This document shows positions 63,899 through 64,000 of a stretch of 64,000 bases of DNA, one piece after another. Made by a program: the position numbers and the translations under genes. The stretch spans positions 13,958 through 77,957 of the forward strand of contig NZ_JPUA01000022.1 in the NCBI RefSeq assembly GCF_002211105.1. The letters run 5' to 3'. Numbering within the stretch: the stretch's first letter is position 1; every line of letters starts with the position of its first letter. This DNA comes from Halomonas campaniensis. GTDB lineage: Bacteria > Pseudomonadota > Gammaproteobacteria > Pseudomonadales > Halomonadaceae. Under the pieces are notes generated by a model. That model saw nothing but the letters and a program-made list of their open reading frames with translations, had not been told where the DNA came from and did not search any database.

Positions 63899-64000
63899 CG
63901 TCATCTCCTCGGGTGTTTTCACCCTGGGCGAATGTCGCCAGCGGCTGGCAGCAGTGGGCGGGTCTATCGTTAATGACCAAGCTCAGTAGTTCAGGGCGGG
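63891..64000 (-). CDS. nitC: Nit1C nitrilase NitC (3' end only)
   Basis: Only the last 35 or so codons lie in the window. The minus-strand frame reads RPELLSLVINDRP, matching the C-terminal strand of nitrilases (typically RPDxxxLxVxxxP), and then a short tail to a TAA. It overlaps nitD by 8 bases, the position occupied by the nitrilase in Nit1C clusters. The catalytic Glu-Lys-Cys residues are outside. Identification rests on context plus this short stretch. Confidence 0.65.
   Translation of the reverse strand, partial: RPELLSLVINDRPAHCCQPLATFAQGENTRGDDDE

Noticed and set aside
1..64000. CRISPR arrays, tRNA or rRNA genes, IS elements, prophage genes
   Set aside because: Searched for by eye; no spaced direct-repeat array, transposase or integrase motif, or rRNA/tRNA-like sequence was recognised.

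Overview
The window looks like chromosome of a moderately GC-rich gammaproteobacterium, most likely a Halomonas-type halophile (Halomonadaceae). This is inferred from the complete Pseudomonas/Halomonas-style glycine betaine degradation set, the paired osmolyte carriers and the coding style; no rRNA or tRNA is present to confirm it. There is no IS element, prophage, CRISPR array or RNA gene in the window.

Bases 1-27.1 kb are a methylated-amine / one-carbon locus. Two carriers (a BCCT transporter and a sodium:solute symporter) can bring in substrate. GbcA/GbcB remove the first methyl group from glycine betaine. DgcB with its dedicated EtfA/EtfB handles dimethylglycine (DgcA is probably just off the left edge). 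SoxBDAG handles sarcosine, GlyA makes serine and SdaB makes pyruvate. The released C1 units go through FdhA (formaldehyde to formate), PurU (10-formyl-THF to formate) and a molybdenum formate dehydrogenase (formate to CO2 plus NADH).

Bases 27.1-33.1 kb hold respiration genes: a cyanide-insensitive-type bd quinol oxidase (cydA, cydB and a 40-residue DUF2474 membrane peptide), a MocR-type regulator and an orphan ccoG.

Bases 33.3-57.3 kb are an AT-richer accessory catabolic region. It has five periplasmic TctC/Bug receptors, two TctB-TctA membrane pairs, IclR and LysR regulators, and unassigned catabolic enzymes: a GST, a LigI-like amidohydrolase, a carboxymuconolactone-decarboxylase-fold protein, an SDR, an enol-lactonase-like hydrolase, a CaiB/BaiF CoA-transferase, an MmgE/PrpD protein, an enoyl-CoA hydratase, an ADP-forming acyl-CoA synthetase and a FadJ-type fusion. 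Together they look like one or more undescribed routes for a carboxylic acid. A perfect 21-bp-arm inverted repeat sits between two divergent units here.

Bases 57.3-64 kb carry an MFS permease, a GcvA-like LysR regulator and, running in from the right edge on the minus strand, a Nit1C cluster (3' end of the nitrilase nitC, then nitD, nitE, nitF, nitG, nitH). This conserved set has been linked to nitrogen starvation and to cyanide use as a nitrogen source, but its chemistry is not worked out.

Start codons were chosen from ribosome-binding sites and family lengths; several differ from the longest open frame. All family names come from motif recognition, not from database searches.
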